Shown here piece after piece: positions 37,481-50,716 of a DNA stretch of 64,000 nt. Within the stretch, counting starts at the first letter, position 1. Every line of letters begins with the position of its first letter. The DNA lies in assembly GCA_963693365.1 (NCBI GenBank), contig CAVNZM010000002.1:2666001-2730000 (forward strand), written 5' to 3'. The notes under the pieces were generated by a model. That model was given only the letters and a program-made list of their open reading frames with translations, had not been told where the DNA came from and searched no databases. This DNA comes from Amoebidium appalachense (Eukaryota; Ichthyosporea). A program made the translations under genes and the position numbers.

Positions 37481-37896
37481 CTGCGTGGTTCCAACAACAA
37501 GGTTAGGGTGGGTACACTGAACATTATTCTTGTCCGGGGAGACAGGGTGTTGGATTAATGGTTGACTGTACGAGTTTGAAAGCGCCCCCGGGTAAGGGTG
37601 AAGGGAGAGCGTGCGTGCGTGTGTGTGTGTGCGTGGCGGGGAGGGGGGGAAAAGGGGGCAGGGGGGGGGGGGGGTTGAATGCGTCAAAAAGTACGAAGTA
37701 CACAAGAACAAACGGATAACACGATGCAGAATGCAAGCCATACATAAAGAGTATGCATAATAAGCGAAGCCCATCCTGGGGGAATGACATGAGGTGCTCA
37801 TGGGTACACAGAACACAAGGGGGAGCACCTTGAAAGACAGGGTGGCAAGCAAAAACAAATACACAGAGACTTGGCAACGCCTGCGCGCGAATCGTA

Positions 37897-37956
<60 letters not shown>

Positions 37957-38507
37957 AGGTAGGGTCAACATAAGTGATTCATTGAACACGCTTAGAAAAT
38001 ACACAGGATGAGCCTGCAAAGGCCGCCAGGGGATAAGGGTAGTGGAGGCACAAACCAGCAACGCCAACGCCCACTATCAATGGTACCTTGTCCTCGCCAT
38101 GAGAACAAGACTGGGTCGAAAGTGGGACTTTCCGTTGTAAGTTGCTACCACAGACCGAGGGGTGCTAATTAAGGGCTAGGCATCAGCTTTTCTAACGGGG
38201 GAAATGAGGGGCTGAGAAGGGGGGGGGGGGGGGAGTAGCCGTTGTAGGCATGCCCAGCCCTTTCCCAACCTACCTCACCCCTTTTCGTTCCCCATATCTT
38301 GCACCCAATCTGCAGACGTCTTAAGGTGGTACGGATGAAGCAAAGAGATGGGAGGGGATGAGGCCCCGGGCGGAAGTGTGTGTGTGTGGGGGGAGGGGGG
38401 GAAAGGGAAGGGAGGAGTCGTAAATAAAGTGGGGAGGGGGGAGGAGAGGGGGGATGAGGGGGGGAGAGAAAGGGAAGGGGGGATCAGGGAGAGGCAGAAA
38501 AAAGGGG

Positions 38508-38538
<31 letters not shown>

Positions 38539-40513
38539 TGGCCAACCGGTTATAGCAGATGACAGTTGAAGGCCGATCACAATCGCCTGCTAGATCTCAC
38601 ACCTGTCCGCTTTCAAAACAAAAAACAAATTCCACTACACATCCGAGCTCAAGCTGGGTTGGCACCACTACCATTAATGCGCTGTATTGTCATCGAATCC
38701 AACGTTTCAGCATCCAAAGAAAAGTGGCGCTCGCAACACAATGCACACTTGTCCTGGACCTACAGAAATCGAGCCCTTCTCGCGTGTCTATGCTGTGTTT
38801 CTAAAGCCTGTTTGTGTCAGCCGTGACGGGATTATAAGGGTATATTGTAAAAGCATGAGGTTCCTAGTCCGAATTCTGTATTTAAATTAAGAATGAAGCG
38901 TGGTGTTCACAATCCACCTCATAAGGCTGGTACAGAAGATATTCAATTGTCAAGTAAAAGTCTTCTAACATATCAAATGAATGTTTCTACACCTTGGCAA
39001 TTAGTAGTGACTCCTTACCAGCTCTCTCCTTACCCACAACTCGAAGACTAGAATCCTTGAACACCAAGTACATACAATACACAGTTCAGCTGACAGATCT
39101 ATGGGGACCTTGATGACGCTAAATTCCAGGGGGAGATGAGCCGCAATCGAGGTTTGTAAGATTATTACAGATCTGGCATGAAGTTGAACAATAACTTGAG
39201 TTTGTAGATAATGCAAATTCGAATGTTGAAAAATTGGCAACTCATCAACAAAGTATGGGGAGAAATTGATAGATGACGGAAACATCAGAGTTCATCCAAA
39301 AGATGTCGACTGATAATATAAACTTCCCACCAATCATATAGCGATAGAGTTTTGCTAATCAGTACTTATATTTTAAACTAATTTGTAATTGAAAAATGCT
39401 GCGACTTTAAAGTCAAGGAATCTGATTGGTGCATTGTTCTAAGGGCACAATGTTCAAACGCTTGTCTCTGGCCGTTGTGAGCACACACGTTCACGGACAA
39501 ACAACGGAGAAACTCATGAATGTTCATAGTCGATACACCGATGCTCCGGGAAGTACACGTCACGATTATTAGAGTGAATAGTAGAGTAATATTGTGACTA
39601 TTTATTTGATAGAGGAAAATCTGATCCCTCACCTCATTTCTCCATGAAAAACGGACTGGTTTTGACAATTATCTTTGCTGTCTCTGGTGGAAGGGAGCAA
39701 GCATCGTCTGGGTACATAGCAGCAATACAAGGAGAAATAAATATAATTGTTATGGCTGCCTAGATTTTGATACAAGTATATGAACCCCACACGCAACTAC
39801 GGGCAAAAACATCGGCACCGTGACGGGCACGCACCCAAGCAAGCATTTTAGTATTAATCTTGACGTGTTCGCTCAACTGTGCATTGCTTAATAGGTGTTT
39901 CTGCCAAAGAAACGGGCGGTAAAACCTAACATAGACTGGCATGTGAATGCACCTTCGTCTGAAAGGCTCAAGGTAAGTGTATTGGCCGGACTTTTCGCAA
40001 AGGTTGATTTCTCGCTCAGCCTGTTTTTCCGTTCACGTCCTTACAGTTAGCAGCAAAGATGTTTGTGCATGACGCGGACCTAAATAGGAGCGTTCTAACA
40101 CTTCCGCACCTTCTGATGTTTTGGTGTATACCAGCTGCTTAGGGTGAACAGAGAAAGTTGTTTTGGCAACATACACCACTTGGTGCTTGCGCATATTATG
40201 TGTGCACGCTAAGGGTGGTTTAAGTTTCTTGCACACTTTCAAGTTTTCCCCACTTTACATCTGCTTCCATTGCTCTAAAAGAAAAGCTTCTATTGCTTTA
40301 TGAAAGAAGTTATCTGCCAAACATATTTGGCTTTTGTTTTACGCTAACGTTGTGGAGTAATCTAATCGGCAAGCTGTGATCTCCAAAAAAGGGGTTACCT
40401 CTCCGTTATGTTTAGTTTTCTCGCTGAACTCACTCTTCTTTCTGAGCCTGTTTTTGTTGTGCTGCAGGGCCGACCGCTACACTTCAGATTGCTGCAGTGC
40501 AAGTGGAACAAGA
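37481..40513. other. Upstream region of Cbl and intergenic gap
   Basis: 37481-38540 still carries G runs (37909-37954, 38512-38537) and a dispersed repeat copy, as introns here do, so Cbl transcription probably begins near or beyond 38.5 kb. 38540-40460 is complex AT-rich sequence without long repeats. The short minus-strand frames near 39001-39285 and 39760-40242 match nothing I recognise. Confidence 0.5.
37661..37785 (+). repeat. Intron repeat family, truncated but near-identical copy
   Basis: The first about 110 bp (GCGTCAAAAAGTACGAAGTA to GAGTATGCATAATAAGC) match the 18.2-kb copy almost perfectly, then the match stops after CCCATCCT. It lies upstream of the Cbl ATG in sense orientation, so it is probably in a 5' UTR intron. 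Confidence 0.75.
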
Positions 40514-41938
40514 ATGGTAGGTTTCTGTGCTGGAATGTGTTATTGGTGTGGGATTTTATATGCTAGGATGTATTAGTGTAAATTTTTTTTATGCTGGGAT
40601 GTGTTATTGGTGGCGTAGGGTTTTATGCTGGGATGTGTACATGGTGTCCAAGTGAGCACAAGTGTCTCGTCAAAAGGTCTCTGTGTGCGCATGTCTGCCA
40701 CGGTTTGTGTGCGCAGCATTTGCATACAGGTGTGTCCCGGGTGGTCTGTAGGGAATCAGTGAAATGTGGCCCCTAATCCCCTATTGACCTCTTATGTACC
40801 TGGTGCTGCCCACAACTCTGCAGATGCTGTGCTGTGCACAGATGGTGTGGTTCTTTTATTGTCATTCTTCTGGTGCTGTGTTATCTTATTGGTGTAGGTG
40901 CACCAAGTCACGTTTTTACATCTTGCGCAAGATGGTGTTGCAACATGCACGTAGCAGCGATCTCCTGTGTTGCAACATGCACGTAGCAGCGTTGTCTTGT
41001 ACTTAGCTAAGACACGTTGTCCATTTCGATTTGGATGTGCATCTGACACTCGTGTTGCAGAGCGTCCCAAGTGCAGTTATGGAGGCAGACACCTCTCCCC
41101 CTCCTCTGAAGGTCACATTCTGCAACCGCATCTCACCAGCTGCATATAGCTCGGTACTCCCCCCCCCCCCCCCCCCCCCCCCCCTTTCACCCCACAGGCA
41201 CGCACAAACATACATATTATTACGCATTACACATGCCTGTGACTACGCTAAATTTTTGCTCCCGCCCGCTTCTCTGGAGTCGGTCACGTCCTCCAGCGCT
41301 CCCCTTCCCTTCCAAAAGCACACACCCACTTGATCCTTGCCGGTTCCTCTTAAAGCTGTGACTGGAGAGGTTTTCCCACCCGCAGAAGTCCCATGAACAG
41401 GATGCACACTCCCCTTCTCCTCTCCCCCCTCCTGGTAGTAAGAGCTCCCCCCCCCTCCTGGTAGTAAGAGCCCCTATTTTTCTGCTGTCGTGAAAACTCA
41501 CTCCTTTCTTTCTACCTCTTTCTACCTTCCTCCCGGTCGACCATCCCCCACACCAGCTTCCCTCCATGTTTCCTTTCGATACACACGTGCATACATACAC
41601 ATACACATGCAAGTATGCACAACCACACGTGTATACACACACACACACGTTTGTGCACACGCACGCACGCACACACGCACACACACTACAAACGGGGTGC
41701 ATTCAGGAAGGGCAGCGGCACACACAGGCTGCACTGATGCAACTGATAAGAGACCTCGAGGCAGACCCCACCCAGTATTATGCCGCACAGAGGAAGAGAA
41801 TTGAGGTATGTAGCACACACAAACACACCTTGCAAGCCACCAGCAATAGACAGTATACTCGTATGTTCATACCAGGCCCATATGCAACTGCGAACAAATC
41901 GGCATGATGGACTATTAATCCATTGTGCCCCCCACCTC

Positions 41939-41969
<31 letters not shown>

Positions 41970-43729
41970 GGGGCTCAAGCATTGGAAATCTGTTGTCGAA
42001 TCTAGCCTCTCAAGGGGTCTTTTTCAGACTTTTATCGTGTTGGCGTGTCATTGTGCAAGAAGTTCTGATTGGCTCACGTGGTTGACTTTTTTCCATCCCA
42101 CCAGAGATGTGTTATGATCGGATAAATGTGCTAAAAACGACTGGATCTTGTCCAAATATTAGTCCTGGGTTCATCTGCTTGTTGCCAAGCATTTGCATGC
42201 TTGTTTGCTCATGCACGTGTGTGGGTTTTTGGGCACTTGTTTGTGCTTATGCTTGAGCATGGGTATATCCTCCGTCCCTTCCTGCCCCCTCCCCTTTTTT
42301 TTGCCCCTCCTTCCTTCATCACTCACTCACCCTCGTATCCCCCACAACCCTTTGTCTCTCTGTGTGTGTGTGTTTAAGATTGTTTATTCTATACACGTGC
42401 AGAAGCATGAACCCATGTGCATGTGGGTGTTGCTCACGTGTGTGCTTGTGCTAGCGCTTGTGTGTATGCACACGTGCTTTTCGGCCCGGTACCAATCCAC
42501 TCACACACAACACACGCACACACACACTTCTCGCTCGCCCTCTCGCTCTCTTTCCCTCTCTCCCTCTCTTTCTCTTTCTCTTTCTGGTTCTCCTTCTCCC
42601 CCGGCCCTTCCTGAGGATGGGCTCTGCTTATGACGCAAATGGTGCGCATTGCTGATGTTGCATACTTGAATGTTTGCCTTTGCATGTGTCCTGCACCCTG
42701 CTTCTCATCGTGTATGTGTACTTCGTACTATGTTCCGCATTCACCCCCCTCCCCCCTCTCCCCCCCTCCCTTCTAACCCGTCACCCCATTGACCAGGAGT
42801 CGCAAGGGAAAGTTGTTGGACTTGTGCGAAACTTTGTGCGGTGGATGGACGGTAGTGATGACCCGTGTGAGGCTGAAATCAACGACCGGCTGTCTGAGCT
42901 GAAAAAGGAGATGCTGGCATGTTTTAACGCTGCTCGTAAGTGTGCATGGTCAGGGAGGGGGCTGATTTTTTTATTTTTTTTATTTTTTTATTTTTATTTT
43001 TATTTTATTTTTTTTTGGGGGGGGGGGGGGGTGAGGGAAAAGGAAAATTGGAGAAATGCAAAGGCGGGAAGTGGGGGGGGGGGGGGGGGGGGGGGGGACT
43101 GAATGAGTGGTGGTGGGGAGGGGGGAGGGTATGTATGTTGTGAGTCTCTTCTGGCCTTGTCTTGCGCTGTTTTCGCGGGTCGGATATGGGCGTGAATTTG
43201 TGTAAATATTTACTGTGCAGTCACGAATGTTCCCATGGCATCTCGATGTTGTAAAGACAAACCATCCAATTAGCTGCCAGTGTTCCTGCTCATGATTGAA
43301 TACAGCTATGTCGTTTTTACCCGCAATGATATCGTGGCAGCCAATAGGAATGACCAGTGCAGTCACGAGTTTTCCCATGATTTCGGTCGATGTTGGTTGG
43401 TTCCTACGACATTAACGGTGCGTGAATGTGTGAGTGGGTGCACGTGCAATAGCAGGGGGACGTGTGTGTGTGTGTGTGTGTGTGGTGGGGGGGAAGGAGG
43501 AGGGGGGGGGGGGGGGGGGGGGGGCACAATTAGGTGGGAAAGATACTAAGGGTTGGGTGGTTGCAGAGGAGAGACCATCAGAGGAGGAGCCAGAGGTGTG
43601 TATCGACTCAAACAAGGTACTTACTTGCTCTCGTAGTCTGTACCCAACACATATTGAAACACAAACTCACAGAAAAATAGATTCAGACCAATGCCTTCGC
43701 TCTCTCTCTCTCCACCCCCCCCCCCCCCC

Positions 43730-43788
<59 letters not shown>

Positions 43789-44546
43789 TCAGGGCTGGCA
43801 GGAAAGCAAAATGATGGATGGGATGTGGGTCCGTACGGCCGTTTTGTGTTTATGTATGTACTCGGGGTTGGGGGGGGGGGGGGGGGGGGGGGAGGGGATA
43901 GGTCCACATTCTGATTGTTGGGTAGCATTGCAGGTACATGTTCTCAAACCCCTCCCTCCCCCCTCCCCTTCTCCCCAAAAACACACACACAAACACACAC
44001 ACACACACACACATCATCCACAATCCCATCGATCTACTAACCTAACTCCACCAGATCCAAACCCACTCTCAGGAACCCCTCGCTGCACAACGGCCCATGG
44101 CACACGCAAAAAGAAGGAATAAGCAACCGCCAAACCCACTTCCGTCCATATCAGAGCACCCAAACAGAACACAGGAAAATGGAAAAGAACCGGTTCAGGA
44201 TTCGAAGGAAAAGAAAACAAAAGTGGTACCTAAACCGATTCATGTTGTTTCAAGGAATGTTTTGGTTTCTGCACCTGCAAAACCGGTTTCCGTTCCACTT
44301 AAGTTCAATGTTCTTCCTCCAAAGATTGATGGGAAGAGTGTGGAGGTTGGGGTGTCCCCACCTATTCCTAGTCAGGTTAAGGATGAGAAGGTGCGTCGTG
44401 TGTGCAGATGCACACACACACTCTGTGTGTGTGAATCGCTCTCCCTCGCTCTCTTTTTCTCTTTCCCTTTCCCCCACCCCCCGACCCCTCCCCGGGCCCC
44501 CTTCGCTGTCTTCCTCTCCCCATTTTGTCTCTCCTTCTCTCTCTCG

Positions 44547-44612
<66 letters not shown>

Positions 44613-45665
44613 ACACGCACGCACGCACGCGTATGTCTGTCTGTCCGTCTGTCTTTGTCTGTCTTCCCCCATCCTTCCCCCTCCCCCCCCCCCCCCCCCC
44701 CCCCCTCTTGGCGCAGGGCACACACACGCACACACACAGAGAGAGAGAGAGAAGGAGGGAGAGAGAGAGCAGAAAGAACACCGGCACACATGCACACACA
44801 CCAAGTATCATCAACCACCACTGTTCATCTTTGATTCGCACTTTGTGTTTTTATCAAACACGTCTCTCTACACATACTGTACGGTAATGATTTTCTTTAG
44901 TTGTTTGTTTTCTTTTTCTTGTCTCTCTCCCCGCCCCCCGGCTGTTTGCTTGCTTCCGTATTTGTGTAGTTTTTTTTTTTCTTTTTTGTTAAATCACGTG
45001 GCCTACGATTGACACATTGCAGTGTATCCCTGTTCTATACCTTCTTGTCAGCATCATCATGATCATCGATTCAGACATGTTTGGGTGGTTTGTGTGTGTG
45101 TTTTTTTCTTGTGAATGCATGTTTATGTTTTTCCTTGGTGAACACAATCTCCTCTCAGGGGAGGGTGTAGGGAGAGGAAAGGGAAGAAGGGGGGGGGGGG
45201 GGGGGGGGAATCTATTTTAAGAAAGTTGCTATCGCTGCAGGCTGCACCTCTCCCCGTACCTGATGGAGCAAGAAAGGCACTGCTCGGAAGTATCAGGGTA
45301 AGTGTGTGTGTGTGTGCTTGCGTAGCTGAACCCGCCCCCTCCCCCTCCCCCCCTCCCCCCCCCCCCTTTTTCCAAAAAAGAAAAAAAAAAGAAAAGAACG
45401 AAGAAAAAAAAGAGAAAAAGAAGAAGCGAAGGGAGGGGGGGGGGGGGGGGGGGGGGGGGAGTGGAAAGAAAAAGGGAAAAGAAAAGATTGCATGGATTTG
45501 GGGGGAGAAGGAGGAGGAGGGGGGGGGGGGGGGGGGGGGACGAAAAAAAAACAATTCCTAATATTCCCGAAACCAAGACAAAAACTAAATCCCTGGTAAT
45601 TTTCTGCAGGGGCATAGTGGACCTCAAGGGTTGAAGCCAGTGGCTAATGCACCACCCAAAAGGTA

Positions 45666-45702
<37 letters not shown>

Positions 45703-46023
45703 ACACACACACATACACACACACACACACACAGACAGACAGGCAGGCAGACACGTGTTGCAAGCACAAACACTATGATATTCTTCACCCCTTGTCCCCA
45801 CCCTCCACCCACGCACCCATCCAAGACCCACCCCTTCCTCTCGCCTAACCCACCTTCCCCCTCTCTGCAGTCCAGCCCCACTCCCCATCTCCACCGTGCC
45901 TATGGAGCCACCAGCACCGCCTGCCCCCAAATCCCAGCCTCAAGGCCTATTTGCAGCACTGCATAGGAGACTCTCTTTCTGGGCCGGTGTTGGTATGTAG
46001 TCCCCTCCCTCGTCCCTCCATCC

Positions 46024-46066
<43 letters not shown>

Positions 46067-46737
46067 CCCCCTTGCTTCCCTCCCTCCCCAACGGACATAA
46101 TGACTTCCCGCAAGCCTTTCTATTCGTCATTTCTTTGAATAACTTAGCTTGTGGTGTGTGGTTGATGATAATGCCACGGGTAATTGAGCGTGGGTGTCTT
46201 GTGCAAACCCGTATGGATATGGTGCCGGTCGTCGTAGATTGACCCCTCTAGATCCAGGAGGCTGTGGTCGCGCTACGGGCATGATAGTTGCAGCTTTGGA
46301 TAGCTCTCGGCACGGGGATGACGGGGATATAAGCTTTTTCCCGCTATCTTCCATGTTAAGGGGGTGATGACGTCATCAGCGTCCAATCGGTCCCAAATGA
46401 CGTCATTATTGCGTCACTGTTACCGGCAACTGCCATATATGGTAGTTCCGCGAAAATTCGATAGCTTTACTTTTTCAGGCCGTGCTGCTGCACATTGCAA
46501 AGGGTGTCAATAGACCTGTGTATGAGAAGAAAAACGACGTGGAAAAGGCAGTTTTAGGTCTTTTATTGAGCCCTACCCTCAAAGCGTCAAAAAACGTATA
46601 GAAAACCCCAGCACCGCGAGATAGCGGGGAGCTATTAGGCCGGCAAAATTCCTAAGATCTATCGGATCTGAGGGGTCAATCTACGATGACCGGCACCATA
46701 TGTGTGTTCGTGCGGAAAAAGGTAGGGGTGTGTGTGT

Positions 46738-46769
<32 letters not shown>

Positions 46770-47723
46770 GTAAGTTATTAAAGTGACCCGACAGCTATGT
46801 ACATTTCACAAACAGTCCTCTTTGAACAGTCACACATTATGCAAGTGTCCCCTTGGAGGGATATGCCCAGTCTACCCAGAAAAAGACACGAGCACTATGG
46901 GAAAGGGGGGGACAGGGGAGTGGGGAGGAGGGGGGGGGGGGGGGGGGGATCAAAGGAAATTAGGGAGAAGAATTTTGCAGGGGGGGGGAGGGGGGTTTTC
47001 AAGTGAAGGACCTCCACTGAGTGATATCATTGACTTTAGACACACCTCTCACATGCTCATTCTCTATGTGTGTTCCAGGCACCAAGGACAATACTCCCAC
47101 ACACCCCAGTCCACCTGACCCCAAACCCCACCTGTATCTGGACAAGTACGGCGAAGAAGCCCCACGAAATTCCGCTCCCACCCACACTGCGTCGTCACAG
47201 GCCGCCAAAACGGAAAACCCGTTAAACCCAAAGGAAATCCCCGTTATTATTCCTCCTCCACCGCCTCCTCCCCCACCACCACCACCACTACCACCTATTC
47301 CCAAAGAGAAAAATGTGAAAAGGAACGGGGGCACCAAGGGAGAGGAGAACGGTACGAACGCCGGGTCGGCGGGTGGGAAAGGATCGGCGCGGAAAACGAA
47401 AGGAAAGGTGGGTTGGCATTTGGTTTGAGGAAGGCTGGAAGCAAATGTGGGTGGTGGTATTGTTTGTTTGTGTTTGACTGTACCCATTCTGTGTTGTGGG
47501 TGGTTTGTGGGTGTACAGGGATTGGGTGATGTTGTGATATGGTTGAAAGGGAATCAGTTGGTTGTTTGAATTTTGTTAAATGAACCGTTTCTGGGCGTGA
47601 GGAGGAGGGAGCCCGCAGGGGGCAGGGGGGGGGGGGAGGAGGGTGAACTACATACTGATATTCTAGCCTTGCAGTCTGCAGAACCACAAAGCCGCAGCAA
47701 CCTCCTACAGGAAATACAGGTGG

Positions 47724-47767
<44 letters not shown>

Positions 47768-48534
47768 ACCCTCTTCCTCATCTGCGTATACGCGTACATG
47801 TCATACTCACACATACACGCACACACCGCCTGCCCAACGCATGGCAGTCGCTCTTTTACTTTGTGGTGTGAACATTCATTATTCGCGGTTCAGCATATAC
47901 AACACAAAGTGACTTTACCATGCCTGCGTCCTGTTCAATCATTCACCTTCGTATGATGCGAGGCCTAACTTTTCAGGGTTAGGATATTCTGGTGGTTGGC
48001 TGCCACCTACGAATGATAAGGAGCATGCATGTTTAAGTCCGCCCAGAAGCCCTTGGGTGGTCTCGCTTTTGTGCTTTACCCTCCCTTGGGGTTGGGGGGC
48101 GGGGGGGGATGGGGAGGGGGAGGGGTGCTATTCGAGTCACTCGAAGCTCTAGACACCAGGATTGGAAGGGGGGCATGCTGAGAAGGGGACAGGCTGTGCC
48201 TCCCGGGGGGAGGGTGGGGGGAAGGGGGAGAGAGAAGGAGGGGAAGAGGGGGTTGGATGGAGATGAACTGTCGCTGCTGTGATGGGCCTGCTGTGCTTAC
48301 GTAAGTGGGTGGTATGTGGTGGTGTGTTGCTTACGTAAGCGGGTGGTATGTGGTGGTGTGTTGCTTACGTAAGCGGGTGGTATGTGGTGGTGTGTTGCTT
48401 ACGTAAGTGGGTGGTGTGTGGTGGTGTGTTGCTTACGTAAGTGGGTGGTGTGTGCTTACAGAACCATGCCAACAAGCAGAAGCTCAAGAAAGTCGGCCCC
48501 CCAACGTACGTCAACCCCCCCCCCCCCTTCCCCC

Positions 48535-48607
<73 letters not shown>

Positions 48608-49117
48608 GCGTGTGAGCGCGTGAGCGTCCTCATTTCGCTGCCCTTTGGTCTAACCCTCGTCTCCATAACTAGTTCAACGGCCCTACACTATTCATGCCGC
48701 ACGGGAGGCCCCGGCGGGGGGGGGGGGGGGGACAGGCTACACCTGAACGAAAGTTGATCGAGAGAACGAGGAAGATCATTCCGAAGATGGCTGTTGAAAT
48801 CGGATTTCTAATTGGTTTAGGATGTGCACACACACACGCATCAACATGGACATAGGTGTATACATATTAAGACAACTATTTCTTCGACTCTCATATATAC
48901 ACCTTGCATGCATACATCTACATACACTTACACTCACACTTGCATGTACACGTACACACGCAGGCAAAATCGTGCCAAGCGCAAGCGGGAGATAGTTCTT
49001 GAAGCCGAGGCAGACCCTCTTGTTGCTGCTCTGCGCAAAAGATTCAAGTCCGTGCTCAACAGCCCCCCCGTGGCCTCCCCGGAACGCACGAGAACCGACG
49101 ATTCGTTCGATTGGTAG
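40514..49117 (+). CDS. Poly-proline/WH2 protein with basic-acidic C-terminus, 13 exons, about 507 aa
   Basis: Exons: 40514-40516 (ATG only, tentative), 41061-41153, 41707-41805, 42797-42935, 43567-43616, 44055-44390, 45241-45297, 45610-45662, 45871-45992, 47079-47407, 47675-47719, 48462-48505 and 48964-49117. All junctions are phase-consistent. The N-terminal half has helical charged segments (DPTQYYAAQRKRIE, LVRNFVRWMDG). A Lys/Pro/Val-rich middle follows, then a run of about 12 prolines (about residue 375). The C-terminus is a WH2-like actin-binding motif RSNLLQEIQ...QKLKKV split by an intron, a basic linker, DPLVAALRKRFKSVL, and an acidic end TDDSFDW. That order fits the WH2-connector-acidic tail of WASP-family nucleation factors. 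LKKV plus DPLVAALRKRF also recalls mitochondrial fission regulators (MTFR1/2). I cannot choose. If the ATG-only exon is wrong, the start is 41079. Confidence 0.7.
40538..40650. repeat. Short degenerate tandem repeat
   Basis: Three copies of TGCTGGGATGTGTTATTGGT-type units with variation, in intron 1 of the WH2 gene. A separate perfect 24-bp duplication (GTTGCAACATGCACGTAGCA and following) is at about 40939-40992. Confidence 0.6.
42603..42745 (-). repeat. Intron repeat family, partial copy, sense to the WH2 gene
   Basis: Runs from CCTGAGGATGGGCTCTGCTT through TTGCATACTTGAATGTTTGC to TACTTCGTACTATGTTCCGC, then C/T-rich sequence that leads into the acceptor GACCAG of the exon starting at 42797. 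Confidence 0.7.
43735..43787. repeat. (CT)n tract
   Basis: About 25 CT units in an intron of the WH2 gene. GCTCAG after it looks like an acceptor, but no good donor follows the next 36 bp. Confidence 0.85.
46213..46705. mobile_element. Foldback element with about 40-bp inverted ends (MITE-like)
   Basis: The left end reads ATATGGTGCCGGTCGTCGTA then GATTGACCCCTC; the right end is its reverse complement with one or two differences (TACGATGACCGGCACCATAT). About 490 bp lies between the outer tips. There is no ORF inside. Two TGACGTCA palindromes (46368-46375, 46398-46405) lie in the interior. No clear target-site duplication is visible next to the ends. It sits in the WH2-gene intron between exons 45871-45992 and 47079-47407. 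Confidence 0.65.
48296..48460. repeat. 34-bp minisatellite carrying CTTACGTAAG, 5 units
   Basis: The unit TTGCTTACGTAAGCGGGTGG plus TATGTGGTGGTGTG repeats about five times directly before WH2-gene exon 12. The last unit degenerates into TGTGCTTACAG, the acceptor used at 48462. Confidence 0.85.
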
Positions 49118-50618
49118 TGAAACAAAAGGGGTATGGGTCCTTGGTTTTTACCGAATTTTCTTTTCCGTAGGGGATGAAAGGTGGAGGGGATGTGTTTACA
49201 TGGTGGTAGAGCTACTGTGTTCATGGAAAAACGAACATACCGTCTGTGTGGAGAGGATGGGCGCAGAAGCGTGTATGTGTTGTTGGGCCCCAGAAGACGA
49301 GGAGGGATCGAGGGAGCTCGTCTCGGTCCATATCGATATGGTGTACTTTGGTTTCTGGAAGGGTGGGTCGTTACTTTTGGTTTTTTTAAAATTCCTTTTT
49401 CTTTCTTTTTCTTTTTCGTTTCCTTTCTCTTCCGGACCTCTCTTCCTTCATGCTTTCTTTCCCTTTGTCCGTCTCCCTCCCTCCATTTTCGTAGGATCAG
49501 AGCAACTTATTGACTCTGCCGGACGGGGTGTGTTTCGGAGTTTAAGTTATTCGGGCTAGATTTTCAAGATTTGCAAATACTACGAATATTTCTTTCGGTT
49601 TGGTGGGTGTTTTCACGCATTGCATGGAAGACGCTGCTTGCTTTTGTTATCGGAACTATAAATGTGAATTCGGCTGAAATGCATGAAATGTGTATACGGG
49701 ATTGTCAAATTATTTATTCTTGTTTTTTTTTTTCTTTCTGCTTCTTTTTTTTTCATTTCACAACGCCTCCAAGCCGGCTTTCAATGACAATGTCACATTC
49801 ATTGGGCAAATAAATCATAGTCAATGGGCAAATAAGTCAAATATGATGCAATATGATGCATAATGAGTGGGGTGTGACTGTGTTGCATCCCCACGATCCT
49901 CTGATGAGCCCACATGGTCCGTTAGGTGTGTCATGCCTCATACAATACGAATCGATGTTTAACACCGTACACTACCATATACGCGTATCCCCCACCCCCC
50001 CCACCCCGCACGCACACAAAAAAAAAAATAAGAAAGAAAAGAAAACCACCACCACCACCACCATATGCCTGCACCACACACACCTACGCCCGCAGCTGAC
50101 ACGCACATAAACACCTCTGCCCATCCCAACAGTCATCAAAACACAATTGTATTTCCAGCCCCGTCTATCAGGGTAACTACAGCACGTGCACAGTAAAATG
50201 GTTTTTTCACATGTTGACCTTGAAGCCGCCGGTCAATATCGGGGCTGCTTTGTGATTGTTTTTATTTTCGATACTTGCACCCTATACACGCTTTCGACTT
50301 TTACACCGAACAACTTCAACATTTGAATTCGGTATGGTTCAAGTTCAGCTGTCATGCACACTCGCTCCCTTACGAAATACTGTAAGTCGTGCAAGAGTTA
50401 TGACGTGTGCAGTCCAAATGCAAATTGAGCCTATTTTAAATATGAAACCGTATCAAAATACCATATTCTTCCAAGTCTGAGTTGTGCCAAATAACTGTAC
50501 ATGTCGTCCTGAAGCACATCATGTGCCATAGGAACCAAGACCATGACCAGGGGGTCGACCTTCAAACCTTTTTGCCAACTACCTAGACCCCCTCCCCCTC
50601 CCCCCCGTCCTCTCTCTC

Positions 50619-50716
<98 letters not shown>

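Noticed and set aside
38279-38310. Possible upstream Cbl exon encoding DWVQDMGNEKG before GTGAGG.
   Set aside because: Its end phase would put a stop in exon 37480-37399.
39001-40242. Three minus-strand frames of 60-94 codons in the gap before the WH2 gene.
   Set aside because: No domain, no splice-site support, and composition like the AT-rich intergenic background.
43794-43829. Possible extra WH2-gene exon GWQESKMMDGMW after GCTCAG.
   Set aside because: The only in-phase donor is a weak GTCCGT, and the flanking exons already join in phase without it.
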